Counted from the first letter of the stretch, positions 42,813 through 51,852 are shown. The stretch: DNA of 64,000 nt from Couchioplanes caeruleus (GCF_003751945.1 NZ_RJKL01000001.1:5146001-5210000), one strand, 5' to 3'. Notes: a model not told the origin generated them from the sequence alone. Numbers and translations are program-made.

Positions 42813-44658
42813 TCTTGACCACGTCCTCGAGCATGTTCTCCAGCGTGGCGGCCGTGAACGGCAGGCCGCTGACCTGGTTGAAGGGAACGGCGTCGACCAG
42901 GTAGCGGGCCCGGATCACATGGGCAAGCTGGCCCAGGTTCATCTCCGGGACGATCACCTTGTCGTACGCCTTCAGCACCTCGCCGAGATTCGCCGGCAAC
43001 GGCGCCAGGTGCCGCAGGTGCGCCTGGGCGATCGGCAGGCCGCGCTGGCGCAGGGCCCGGCAGGCGGCTCCGATCGGTCCGTACGTCGAACCCCAGCCCA
43101 GCACGAGCACGCGTGCGTTCTCGTCCGGGTCCTCGACGTCGATGTCGGGCACGGGGATAGCCTCGATCCGCGCCGCTCGGGTGCGGACCATGAACTCGTG
43201 ATTGGCCGGGTCGTAGGAGATGTCACCGGTCTTGTCGGCCTTCTCCAGGCCGCCGATCCGGTGCTCCAGGCCCGGCGTGCCGGGCACCGCCCACGGGCGG
43301 GCCATGGTGTGCGGATCGCGCAGGTACGGCAGGAAGCGCCCGTCCTCGCCGTTCGGCGCGGTGGCGAACTCGACGCGCAGATCCGGCAGCTCGGAAACCT
43401 CCGGCAGCAGCCACGGCTCCGAGCCGTTCGCCACGTAGTTGTCCGAGAGCAGGATCACCGGCGTGCGGTAGGTCAGCGCGATCCGGGCCGCCTCGATCGC
43501 CGCGTGGAAGCAGTCCGAGGGTGACTTCGGCGCGATGACGGCCAGCGGGGCCTCGCCGTGGCGGCCGTACAGCGCCATGTTGAGGTCGGCCTGCTCGGTC
43601 TTGGTCGGCATGCCCGTCGACGGGCCCGCGCGCTGCACGTCGACGATGACCAGCGGCAGCTCCAGCGCGACGGCCAGGGAGATCGTCTCTCCCTTGAGCG
43701 CCACGCCCGGGCCGGAGGTGGTGGTCACGCCGAGCGCGCCACCGTACGAGGCACCGAGAGCGGCGCCGATCGCGGCGATCTCGTCCTCTGCCTGCATGGT
43801 GGTGATGCCGAACCGCTTGTGCTTGCTCAGCTCGTGCAGGATGTCCGAGGCCGGGGTGATCGGGTACGCGCCCAGGAACACCGGCAGCTTCGCGCGTACA
43901 CCGGCCGCCACGAGACCGAGGGCGAGCGCGGCGTTGCCGGTGATGTTGCGGTAGGTGCCGGCGGCCATCTTCGCGGGCTTGACCTCGTACCGGACCGAGA
44001 AGGTCTCGGTGGTCTCGCCGAAGTTCCACCCCGCCTGGAAGGCGGCCTTGTTGGCCGCCACCAGCTCGGGCCGCTTGGCGAACTTGCGCTCCAGGAACCG
44101 CAGCGTCGACTGATGAGGCCGAGAATACATCCAGCTCAGCAGGCCCAGAGCGAACATGTTCTTGGCGCGCTCGGCGTCTTTCTTCGGTACGCCGGAGTCC
44201 GCGAGCGCCGCCACCGTCATCGATGTCAGGGCCACCGGGTGCACCGACCACTCGTCCAGCGAGCCGTCCTCGAGCGGACTCACCGCATACCCGACCTTGG
44301 CCAGGTTGCGCTTGGAGAACTCGTCGGTGTTCACGATGATGTCCGCGCCGGCCGGCAGGTCGGCGAGGTTGGCCTTGAGCGCGGCCGGGTTCATCGCGAC
44401 CAGCACGTTCGGCGCGTCGCCGGGCGTGAGGATGTCGTAGTCGGCGAAGTGCACCTGGAAGCTCGACACGCCCGGCAGGGTGCCTGCGGGTGCCCGGATC
44501 TCAGCCGGGAAGTTGGGTAACGTCGAGATGTCGTTGCCGAGTTGAGCGGTCTCCGACGTGAACCGATCGCCGGTGAGCTGCATACCGTCACCGGAGTCGC
44601 CGGCGAACCGGATGACCACGCGGTCTAGCTGCTCGACACGCTTCGCGGGAGCGGCCAC
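42805..44658 (-). CDS. korA: 2-oxoacid:ferredoxin oxidoreductase, fused gamma-alpha subunit (KorA)
   Basis: A 617-residue protein. The N-terminal ~190 residues are the gamma domain (VVIRFAGDSGDGMQLTGDRF, LPNFPAEIRAPAGT, VAMNPAALKANLADL). The alpha part has NAALALGLVAAG, FLGAYPITPASDILHELSKH and TTTSGPGVALKGETISLA, then VDVQRAGPSTGMPTKTEQADL and the C-terminal LGWGSTYGPIGAACRAL. The GTG at 44658 is supported by AGGAGG 7 bp upstream; an upstream in-frame region is not conserved. It is the first gene of the korAB operon. A palindrome resembling a DtxR/IdeR site lies upstream, which would suit an Fe-S enzyme. Confidence 0.95.
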   Translation of the reverse strand: MAAPAKRVEQLDRVVIRFAGDSGDGMQLTGDRFTSETAQLGNDISTLPNFPAEIRAPAGTLPGVSSFQVHFADYDILTPGDAPNVLVAMNPAALKANLADLPAGADIIVNTDEFSKRNLAKVGYAVSPLEDGSLDEWSVHPVALTSMTVAALADSGVPKKDAERAKNMFALGLLSWMYSRPHQSTLRFLERKFAKRPELVAANKAAFQAGWNFGETTETFSVRYEVKPAKMAAGTYRNITGNAALALGLVAAGVRAKLPVFLGAYPITPASDILHELSKHKRFGITTMQAEDEIAAIGAALGASYGGALGVTTTSGPGVALKGETISLAVALELPLVIVDVQRAGPSTGMPTKTEQADLNMALYGRHGEAPLAVIAPKSPSDCFHAAIEAARIALTYRTPVILLSDNYVANGSEPWLLPEVSELPDLRVEFATAPNGEDGRFLPYLRDPHTMARPWAVPGTPGLEHRIGGLEKADKTGDISYDPANHEFMVRTRAARIEAIPVPDIDVEDPDENARVLVLGWGSTYGPIGAACRALRQRGLPIAQAHLRHLAPLPANLGEVLKAYDKVIVPEMNLGQLAHVIRARYLVDAVPFNQVSGLPFTAATLENMLEDVVKNG

Positions 44659-44798
44659 GTTCCAACCTCCTGAGGGAGCCGGCCGGCGGGTACGCACGTC
44701 AATGAGCCGGCCCGCATTCGTCACTTCCAGCCTACGTCGGCGCCCCTTACCGCCGTCGGTAAGGGTTGCTGTCCGATCACAGACCGACGACCACAGTA

Positions 44799-44819
44799 GC
44801 CAGGCAAGGCTTGCCTGAG
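44799..44819. promoter_or_regulatory. DtxR/IdeR-like palindrome in the korA-nuoA divergent region
   Basis: CAGGCAAGGCTTGCCTG (44801-44817) has perfect 7-bp arms. Aligned to the actinobacterial iron box TTAGGTTAGGCTAACCTAA it matches 12 of 19 positions, including the AGG/CCT arms and AGGCT centre. It lies about 140 bp before korA and 20-40 bp before nuoA. Confidence 0.45.
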
Positions 44820-44836
44820 CCACCCCAGTTCCTGTG

Positions 44837-45235
44837 ATGGTTCGCTACGCTGCGCCCGTGGACGGGTATCTGGGTTCGTACGCCACGCTGGGCCTGGTGC
44901 TGGCCGCCGGCGTCCTCGTCTTCGTCGGTGCCTTCGGGGCGAACAAGTTGCTCCGTCCGGCAAATCCTGCGGAGCCGGCGGGCAAGCGCATCGCGTACGA
45001 GAGTGGCATCGACCCGGTCGGCACCGACTGGGCACAGGCACAGATTCGCTATTACGTGTACGCGTACCTGTATGTGCTCTTCGCCGTGGAGGCGGTCTTC
45101 CTCTTCCCATGGGCGGTCGTCTTCGACCGTCCGGGGTTCGGTGCGGTGACCGTGGCTGAGATGGGCATATTCGTAGGGGTTCTCGCCCTCGGAATCGTGT
45201 ACGCATGGCGTAAGAAGATACTCACCTGGACCTGA
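44837..45235 (+). CDS. nuoA: NADH-quinone oxidoreductase subunit A-like protein (lone nuoA)
   Basis: A 132-residue membrane protein with three helices: YATLGLVLAAGVLVFVGAFG, YVYAYLYVLFAVEAVFLFPW and VAEMGIFVGVLALGIVYAWR. The quinone-site loop ESGIDPVGTDWAQAQIRYYVY is characteristic of NuoA/NdhC. Complex I normally needs 13-14 subunits, yet no other nuo gene is nearby. In Streptomyces a second, partial nuo set lies beside the same kor genes, so this may be its remnant. Start could be ATG 44837 or GTG 44858; the latter has TACGCT 7 bp upstream and could be leaderless. Confidence 0.88.
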   Translation: MVRYAAPVDGYLGSYATLGLVLAAGVLVFVGAFGANKLLRPANPAEPAGKRIAYESGIDPVGTDWAQAQIRYYVYAYLYVLFAVEAVFLFPWAVVFDRPGFGAVTVAEMGIFVGVLALGIVYAWRKKILTWT

Positions 45236-45245
45236 TCGTCGAGGT

Positions 45246-45380
45246 TTGTCCACAGACGGGGTGACAGGCCGGCGTTGTCCACAGGCAGGGTTGCGGACCG
45301 GAAAGCTTGTCCACCGGGCGGGGTGGCGGGCACTCCGCCCGCCCACCAGGCAGGGTTACGGGTTCCGAGGTTTGTCCACA
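45246..45380. promoter_or_regulatory. Periodic cluster of DnaA boxes
   Basis: TTGTCCACA, the actinobacterial DnaA-box consensus, occurs perfectly at 45246-45254, 45275-45283 and 45372-45380 and with one mismatch (TTGTCCACC) at 45307-45315, all in the same direction. Starts are 29, 32 and 65 bp apart, near multiples of about 32 bp (three helical turns). Each box is followed by a GGCRGGGT-like block, so the cluster also looks like a decayed ~32-bp tandem repeat. It lies between nuoA and the DivIVA-like gene. Confidence 0.6.
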
Positions 45381-45431
45381 GGCGGGGTGGCGAGCTCGCC
45401 ACGCCGTAGCGCTCGTGCCACGATCGTGCCC

Positions 45432-46265
45432 ATGGGTCAGCTTCTGCTCTTCGTGGTCGTCGCGCTCGTGGTGGCGGCCATCGTCTTCGGCGTGACCGTG
45501 ATGGTGAGCGGCGGAGACTCCGGGTTGACGCCGGTGGAGCCGGACGGGCGCGCGCTGCCCCTGCCGAGTGACCGGCCGTTGGCCGAGGAGGACATGGTCC
45601 GGACCCGCTTCGACACCGCGTTCCGCGGCTACCGGATGTCGCAGGTCGATCAGGCGCTGCAGCGCGCGGCCTACGACATCGGTTACAAGAGTGAGCTGAT
45701 CGGGGTCCTGGAGGCGGAGGTCACCGCGCTGCGCGAGGGGCGGACGGCGGACGCCGACGTGCTGAAGCGCGCCCGGGAGGCGGCCGTGGCGCCACCGCCG
45801 CCGCCGGACCCGGTTCCCGATGATCCGGCCGCGGAGGGTGCTGAGCCTGCTTCCGCCGTTTCGCCAGCGGATTCATCGGCTTCCGGCCCGGCCTCGCCTG
45901 CCGCTTCAGGTGCGGCTTCGTCTTCCGCTTCTGGCTCGGCATCGACCTCGTCCTCGAGTGAGGCCCCCGCTTCGGACCCGGCCTCCGGCGCCGCTTCCTC
46001 CTCCGGCGCTGATTCCGCCTCCGATTCCGATTCCGCCTCCGATTCCGATTCCGCCTCCGCCTCCGCCTCCGCCTCCGATTCCGCCTCCGCCTCCAGGCCG
46101 GCGGCTGGCTCGGGGCCGGCGGCCGGCTCGGGGCCGGGGTCGGCTTCGTCTTCAGGCCCGGCTCCGGGCGGGAAGAGCGGGGCTGCGTCGACGGGGTCGT
46201 CGGGTTCGGCCGGGCCGGCTCCGGCGGAGCCGGCCGGGAACGAAGAGCCGGCGGAGCGCCGATGA
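45432..46265 (+). CDS. DivIVA-domain-like membrane protein with Ser-rich tail (Rv1209-like position)
   Basis: A 277-residue protein. An N-terminal membrane helix (LLLFVVVALVVAAIVFGVTV) is followed by a short DivIVA-like motif, VRTRFDTAFRGYRMSQVDQA, continuing into a predicted coiled coil (ELIGVLEAEVTALRE). The remaining ~150 residues are almost only Ser, Ala, Gly, Asp and Pro, with Asp-Ser repeats encoded by 6- and 18-bp DNA repeats (about 46014-46095). It may act in polar growth or cell-wall placement. ATG 45432 is the start. It overlaps the SRPBCC gene by 4 nt, and tag follows, an order seen around Rv1209-Rv1210. DnaA boxes precede it. Confidence 0.8.
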   Translation: MGQLLLFVVVALVVAAIVFGVTVMVSGGDSGLTPVEPDGRALPLPSDRPLAEEDMVRTRFDTAFRGYRMSQVDQALQRAAYDIGYKSELIGVLEAEVTALREGRTADADVLKRAREAAVAPPPPPDPVPDDPAAEGAEPASAVSPADSSASGPASPAASGAASSSASGSASTSSSSEAPASDPASGAASSSGADSASDSDSASDSDSASASASASDSASASRPAAGSGPAAGSGPGSASSSGPAPGGKSGAASTGSSGSAGPAPAEPAGNEEPAERR

Positions 46266-46759
46266 GTGAGACCGGGCCGGTCGGCGGCCTCGGCGACGCC
46301 GCGAAACCCGGAACCGGGGAGGTCACCGCGACCGTCATCGTGCGCGCGCCCGCCCCCCGGGTGTTCGCCGCCTTCCTCGACTGGGAGCGGCAGAGCGACT
46401 GGATCCCGTTCACCAAGGTCCGGGTGGTCGAGGGCGACGGCGGCGAGGGCAGCCTCATCGAGGCGGTCACAGCCCTGGGCCCGGCGGTGGTCCGCGACGA
46501 GATGCGGGTGGTCCGGGTCGACGCGCCCTACGAGCTGCGGGTCGTCCATTGCGGCAAGGTTCTGCGCGGGCCGGGCTCGATGCGGTGCACGGCGATGGGC
46601 GGTGACCGCACGCAGGTGGTCATGCACGAGTGGTTCCACCTGCCCAGCGGCGCGGCCGGCAAGCTCGCGTGGCCCGTGCTGTGGCCGGGATCGAAAATGG
46701 GCTTCAAGGGCGCGCTCAAGAAGTTCGGCCGCCTGGTGGAAGAGGGCAAGCTGCCCTGA
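46262..46759 (+). CDS. SRPBCC-family (polyketide cyclase/START-like) protein
   Basis: A 165-residue START/Bet v1-like fold: ATVIVRAPAPRVFAAFLDWER is the typical first strand and helix of SRPBCC proteins, FTKVRVVEGDGGEGSLIEAV and YELRVVHCGKVLRGPGSM make up the sheet, and a long C-terminal helix ends GALKKFGRLVEEGKLP. These bind hydrophobic ligands; no catalytic residues can be assigned. Start overlaps the upstream stop (ATGA), so it is coupled to the DivIVA-like gene. Confidence 0.82.
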   Translation: MSETGPVGGLGDAAKPGTGEVTATVIVRAPAPRVFAAFLDWERQSDWIPFTKVRVVEGDGGEGSLIEAVTALGPAVVRDEMRVVRVDAPYELRVVHCGKVLRGPGSMRCTAMGGDRTQVVMHEWFHLPSGAAGKLAWPVLWPGSKMGFKGALKKFGRLVEEGKLP

Positions 46760-46793
46760 GTTTCTGTCGGTGGGTATCCCTACGGTGGTCGCC

Positions 46794-47519
46794 ATGACGG
46801 ATGACATCGCCGCGCGCGGCGCCTCGGTAGCGACCCCGCCCCAGGGCGGGCCGGCTGACAACGGGCCGGCTGGCGGCGGGCCGGCTGACAACGGGCCGGC
46901 TGGTGGCGGGCTGGCTGACAACGGGCCGGCTGGTGGCGGGCTGGCTGACGGCTTGGTCGTGGGGGCGGACGGTCGAGCTCGGTGTTTCTGGGGTGCCAGC
47001 GCCGCGGACTACATGGCATACCACGACACCGAGTGGGGACGGCCGGTCCGAGGCGATGACGCTCTCTTCGAGCGCATGTGCCTGGAGGCGTTCCAGTCAG
47101 GCCTCTCCTGGATCACCATCCTGCGCAAGCGGCCGGCGTTCCGGCGGGCGTTCGCCGGATTCGCGATCGAGGCGGTGGCCGCCTTCACCGCCGAGGACGC
47201 CGAACGCCTGATGGGCGATACCGGCATCGTCCGCAACCGCATGAAGGTGGACGCGGCCCTGCACAACGCCAAGGTGGCCGCCAACTTGTCCACAGGCCTG
47301 TCCGACCTGCTCTGGTCTTACGCGCCGCCCCCGGGGCCCCGCCCGCCGACACGCGCACACGTGCCGGCGCTGACCCCGGAGTCCACGGCGATGGCCAAGG
47401 ACCTGAAGAAGCGTGGCTTCAAGTTCGTGGGACCGACGACGGCCTACGCCCTCATGCAGGCCACCGGCATGGTCGACGACCACGTAACGGGCTGCTGCGT
47501 GCCTCCCGGTGGTCCGTGA
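46794..47519 (+). CDS. tag: DNA-3-methyladenine glycosylase I with repetitive N-terminal extension
   Basis: Removes 3-methyladenine from alkylated DNA. The conserved core starts near residue 63: RCFWGASAADYMAYHDTEWG, ERMCLEAFQSGLSWITILRK, IVRNRMKVDAALHNA, KKRGFKFVGPTTAYALMQA and DDHVTGCCVPP. Core Cys and His ligands of the structural zinc are kept. The first ~60 residues are not part of the family and contain GGGPADNGPA repeats encoded by a 30-bp array. ATG 46794 is the first plausible start; the enzyme could also begin closer to residue 54 (GLVVGADGRARC). The stop codon lies inside the first unit of the 19-bp array that follows. Confidence 0.92.
   Translation: MTDDIAARGASVATPPQGGPADNGPAGGGPADNGPAGGGLADNGPAGGGLADGLVVGADGRARCFWGASAADYMAYHDTEWGRPVRGDDALFERMCLEAFQSGLSWITILRKRPAFRRAFAGFAIEAVAAFTAEDAERLMGDTGIVRNRMKVDAALHNAKVAANLSTGLSDLLWSYAPPPGPRPPTRAHVPALTPESTAMAKDLKKRGFKFVGPTTAYALMQATGMVDDHVTGCCVPPGGP
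46845..46950. repeat. 30-bp in-frame tandem repeat in the 5' part of tag
   Basis: Three full units (46845-46874, 46875-46904, 46905-46934) and a partial fourth of a GGCGGGCCGGCTGAC-type sequence, encoding GGPADNGPAG repeats in the N-terminal extension. Confidence 0.9.
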
Positions 47520-47785
47520 GGCTCCTGGTGGTCCGTGAAGCTGCTCGTGGTGGTCCGTGAAGCTCCTGATGGTCCGTGAGGCTCGTGGTGGTGTGTGAGG
47601 CTCCTGCTGGTCCGTGAGGCCCGTCAGCGGTCCCTGAAGCGCCTTGTAGTCCTGGAGCGTCCGGTGGTTTGTGAGGCGCTCGGAGGTCCGTGAGGCGCGC
47701 TCGGTGGTGGTGAGGCGCTCGGTGGTCCGCGCTCGGGTAGTCCTTGAGGCGCCGGCAGTTTTGAGGCGCCCGGCAGTTCTGACGC
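47508..47785. repeat. ~19-bp degenerate tandem array spanning the tag stop codon
   Basis: About 14 units of GGTGGTCCGTGAGGCTCCT. Early units (47508, 47528, 47550, 47569, 47588, 47607) are close matches; later ones decay with 16-21 bp spacing to about 47785. The first unit contains the TGA of tag. The array fills nearly all of the gap before the next gene, and no other coding frame is credible there. Confidence 0.85.
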
Positions 47786-47848
47786 GGCCGTGGTGATGGG
47801 GCGGAGGCAATCGCCGGGGTTCGGGGCGGCCGTGGTGTCATAGTGCTC

Positions 47849-48406
47849 ATGGCTCAATGGGTGGTGACCATTCCGGCGGAACGATGGGCGACCGAGCGGT
47901 TGTTCCATCACGACACCCTGACGGTGGCGGGGTCGGCCGGCGTGCGACCCGCCGCCGGGGACGACGTGTTGCTCGTGGCGGGTGAGCAGAATCCCGCCGT
48001 CGTCGCGCGCGGGGTCGTGGCGGGGCAGGAGTCGGGTCGGCGCGGCGCACATGGGGTGCCGGAGGTCGAGGTGGCCTACACGCGGCGTTCGTTCGACGAC
48101 CCCGTGCCGGCCGAGGGACTCAAGCTCGACGAGGCCGTCGCCGAGGTCGACGCCGAGGTGTTCCAGCGCCTTGCCGATCGTCTCGCCGGTGACCGGGACA
48201 GGCAGACGTGGCTGGTCAGCCTGGACCTGCCGATCGAGGCGTCCGGTCCGGCGGAGGCGGTCCGGCAGTTCTGGTCGTACGTACTGGAGCTCGGTCCGTC
48301 CGAGCTGCCCACCTTCGTCTCGCCGTCCGGCGACGAGCTGGCCATGCAGGCCTTCGTGCTCGGCGAGGAGGCGAACCTCGATCCCGAAGAGGACGAGGAC
48401 GACTAA
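47849..48406 (+). CDS. Hypothetical protein, possibly EVE/PUA-like
   Basis: A 185-residue acidic protein. The N-terminus MAQWVVTIPAERWATERLFH followed by AAGDDVLLVAGEQNPAVVARGVV resembles the small beta-barrel layout of EVE/PUA-like domains, but I cannot confirm this. The middle has RQTWLVSLDLPIEASGP, and the C-terminus ends in an acidic run (EEDEDD). ATG 47849 and GTG 47843 are both possible. It stands alone between the 19-bp array and a strong terminator. Function unknown. Confidence 0.68.
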   Translation: MAQWVVTIPAERWATERLFHHDTLTVAGSAGVRPAAGDDVLLVAGEQNPAVVARGVVAGQESGRRGAHGVPEVEVAYTRRSFDDPVPAEGLKLDEAVAEVDAEVFQRLADRLAGDRDRQTWLVSLDLPIEASGPAEAVRQFWSYVLELGPSELPTFVSPSGDELAMQAFVLGEEANLDPEEDEDD

Positions 48407-48469
48407 CCGCCTCAATCTCGGGATGCACCGCCCGGAGACGGTGGCGGGCCCTGAATCTTGTGGAACGGG

Positions 48470-48504
48470 GCGAGCCCCGGAGCGGCGACTGCTCCGGGGC
48501 TCGC
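48470..48504. terminator. Bidirectional terminator, perfect 14-bp stem
   Basis: Arms 48470-48483 and 48491-48504 (GCGAGCCCCGGAGC and its complement) around a 7-nt loop, between the convergent hypothetical and trypsin-like genes. Confidence 0.9.
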
Positions 48505-48535
48505 GTGATTCCGGTCTGTTCGACTGCCTTGCGGG

Positions 48536-49777
<1,242 letters not shown>

Positions 49778-50566
49778 TCAGCGCCCCTCGAAGACCGGCT
49801 TCTGCTTCGCGACGAAGGACGAGACGGCGTTCTTGTGGTCACTGGTCGCTCCGCAGATCGCCTGCGCCTGGGCCTCCGCCGCGAGCGCGTCGGACAGCGA
49901 CCCCGCCGTGCCGATCGACAGCTCACGCTTGATGGCCGCGTACGCGACCGTCGGACCGGCGGCCAGCCGGGCGGCGAACTCCTGCGCCGCGGGCAGCACC
50001 TGCTCGTCGTCCTCCACGAGCTGGGTGAGCAGACCGTACTCGTGACACTGCTGTGCCCGTACCGGCTGGGCCAGCAGCAGCAGCTCGAGCGCCCGGGCGC
50101 GGCCGACGATGTGCGGCAGGGACCAGGAGATGCCGGAGTCGCCGGCCAGGCCGACGTTGGCGAACGCCATCAGGAACGTCGTCTTCGGGCCGCCGATGCG
50201 GAAGTCGGCGAGAAGCGCCAGCGACGCGCCCGCGCCGGCCGCCGTGCCCCGCACGGCGGCGATCACCGGCTTGGGCAGGCTCGCCAGGCGCTGGGCGATC
50301 GGGTTGTAGTGGGCGCGCACCGTGTCCAGTTCGGTCGATCCGCTCGCCAGGACTTCGGCGTGTTCGCGCAGGTCCTGCCCGACGCAGAAGGCGTTGCCCG
50401 CGCCCGCCAGCACCACCGCCCGGACCGATTTGTCGACCTCGAGCTGCGTGAGCGTGTCGCGCAGCGCCTCCTTGAGGCCGACGTCGAAGGCGTTCATGGC
50501 GTCGGGGCGGTTGAGGGTCAGGGTGACGACCGCATCCGTGCGGTCGACGAGCAGCGAGTCGGTCAT
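49778..50566 (-). CDS. Enoyl-CoA hydratase/isomerase, PaaG-like
   Basis: A 262-residue crotonase-fold protein. The oxyanion-hole segments are GAGNAFCVGQDLREH and GTAAGAGASLALLADFRIG. ANVGLAGDSGISWSLPHIVG has Asp at the position of the catalytic residue in PaaG-type isomerases rather than the Glu of typical hydratases. It lies directly behind a PaaX-family regulator with a 4-nt overlap, which suggests a role in phenylacetate or related aromatic-CoA catabolism. The other paa genes are not in this window, so exact function stays open. Confidence 0.87.
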   Translation of the reverse strand: MTDSLLVDRTDAVVTLTLNRPDAMNAFDVGLKEALRDTLTQLEVDKSVRAVVLAGAGNAFCVGQDLREHAEVLASGSTELDTVRAHYNPIAQRLASLPKPVIAAVRGTAAGAGASLALLADFRIGGPKTTFLMAFANVGLAGDSGISWSLPHIVGRARALELLLLAQPVRAQQCHEYGLLTQLVEDDEQVLPAAQEFAARLAAGPTVAYAAIKRELSIGTAGSLSDALAAEAQAQAICGATSDHKNAVSSFVAKQKPVFEGR

Positions 50567-51375
50567 GGTTCAGAGAATCCCACACGTCCTCCACGGGACA
50601 CCGATGCGAGGCTTCGTTCCACGAAGCGGTCGGCGGCAGGGCGCAGCCGGGCCGCGTGCCTGTCGAAGAAGTTCGCGGCGCTCAGGCCGGGCCAGCGGGA
50701 CGGGAGCAGCGACGAGGGGAGCTGCGGATCCCGGAACAGGAACGAGCGCCAGGCGTGCACGAGCTGGAAACGCGCCGCATAGGCCTCCTCGTCCGAGCTG
50801 CGGGCGTTGACCGCGGTCACCACCGGCCGCTGGGTCTCGATGAACTCCTCGTAGGCCCGCCCGATCTCCGCGAGATTCCAGGCCCGCCCCACCACCTCCG
50901 CGGCGCCCGGTGAGCCCGCGGCGTGACTGGCGCTGAACCGCTCGTACTCCAGGCCGGCCTCGAGCAGCACCGTGTCGACCTCCTCCGCCGCCCGCGGTGC
51001 CACCCAGGCGCGCTCGTCCAGCATCCCGTACCCGAGGAAGGTGAGCCGTTGTGCCTCGCGGCGCGGCGCCGAGGCGCCGAGCAGGACCAGATCGAAGCGT
51101 CCGTCCCAGCTCGTCCGGCCGGTGCGGTAGATCCGGGCGGACGCCTCGTCGAGCCTGCGGGCGGCCTTCGGCGTCAGCAGATACCCTGGTCCGGACACCA
51201 GGCGCAGCGGGTGCAGCCAGCCCTGGCGGACCATGCGGGAGACCGCGGTGCGCACGGCCGGCGGCGCGATGCCCAGCGGTGCGAGCAGTTTGACGAGGGC
51301 GGCGACCGGCGCGCGGCCGCCTCTCGGGCGGAGATAGTCGCCGTAGAGGTCGAAGAGTGCCGACCGCGCCTGCAT
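50563..51375 (-). CDS. paaX: PaaX-family transcriptional repressor
   Basis: A 270-residue GntR-like regulator of the PaaX family. The N-terminal winged HTH reads ARSALFDLYGDYLRPRGGRAPVA and PPAVRTAVSRMVRQGWLHP. The middle domain has RTSWDGRFDLVLL, and the C-terminal domain has FLFRDPQLPSSLLPSRWPG, a hallmark of PaaX. Members repress aromatic catabolism and respond to phenylacetyl-CoA-like ligands. The ATG at 51375 is preferred over GTG 51378. It heads a two-gene operon with the enoyl-CoA hydratase. A long-armed inverted repeat just upstream is its probable operator. Confidence 0.9.
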   Translation of the reverse strand: MQARSALFDLYGDYLRPRGGRAPVAALVKLLAPLGIAPPAVRTAVSRMVRQGWLHPLRLVSGPGYLLTPKAARRLDEASARIYRTGRTSWDGRFDLVLLGASAPRREAQRLTFLGYGMLDERAWVAPRAAEEVDTVLLEAGLEYERFSASHAAGSPGAAEVVGRAWNLAEIGRAYEEFIETQRPVVTAVNARSSDEEAYAARFQLVHAWRSFLFRDPQLPSSLLPSRWPGLSAANFFDRHAARLRPAADRFVERSLASVSRGGRVGFSEP

Positions 51376-51385
51376 GACCGCACAT

Positions 51386-51424
51386 TGTGACAGCCCGAAA
51401 GAGGATATGCTAGACGCTGTCACA
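51386..51424. promoter_or_regulatory. Candidate PaaX operator
   Basis: A perfect 9-bp inverted repeat, TGTGACAGC (51386-51394) and GCTGTCACA (51416-51424), with a 21-bp spacer, about two helical turns. On the minus strand TAGCAT lies between the arms as a possible -10. It is 11 bp upstream of the paaX start, which suits autoregulation. Confidence 0.6.
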
Positions 51425-51684
51425 TCAGCCCGGGTTGGGTTTGGGATCGCCGGTGTTCATCAGGGAAAATGTTTGATCGGCACGGTGGGCCACGCCGCGT
51501 GACACGCGTGGCGGGCCCGCAGCGCTGCGGTCTCGGGTCGGTCCAGCGGGGGCGACTCCGGCGGTCGGAGACGAGGTACGGCGCGTCGTGGGGCTGAGCA
51601 CGGGGCATCGTTGCCGAGCTGTTCGAGAAGCAAGTGGCTGTGGGGCAACCCACCGACCCTGATGTAGGTCTGAGGGGAGACAAG

Positions 51685-51852
51685 ATGGCGGCGATGAAGC
51701 CGCGGACGGGCGATGGTCCGCTGGAGGTCACCAAGGAAGGGCGCGGCATCGTGATGCGCGTCCCGCTGGAGGGTGGTGGCCGTCTCGTCGTTGAGATGAC
51801 TCCGGACGAGGCCAACGCGCTGGGTGACGCGCTGAAGGCGATCGCCGGCTGA
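51685..51852 (+). CDS. DUF3117 protein (Rv1211-like)
   Basis: A 55-residue protein, MAAMKPRTGDGPLEVTKEGR at the start and EMTPDEANALGDALKAI near the end, which is the highly conserved DUF3117 family of actinobacteria (M. tuberculosis Rv1211 next to tagA). The ATG at 51685 has GAGGGGAGA upstream and matches the family start. It forms a small beta sheet plus helix; function is unknown. An intrinsic terminator follows directly. About 4 kb of other genes separate it from tag here. The 260 bp before it are non-coding and include its promoter. Confidence 0.9.
   Translation: MAAMKPRTGDGPLEVTKEGRGIVMRVPLEGGGRLVVEMTPDEANALGDALKAIAG

Noticed and set aside
45246..45380. Chromosomal origin oriC
   Set aside because: DnaA boxes are too few and there is no dnaA, dnaN, rpmH or AT-rich unwinding region; a titration or regulatory site is more likely.
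47452..48415. Minus-strand frames across the 19-bp array
   Set aside because: Repeats keep several frames open by periodicity; products are repetitive and overlap the tag and hypothetical genes.
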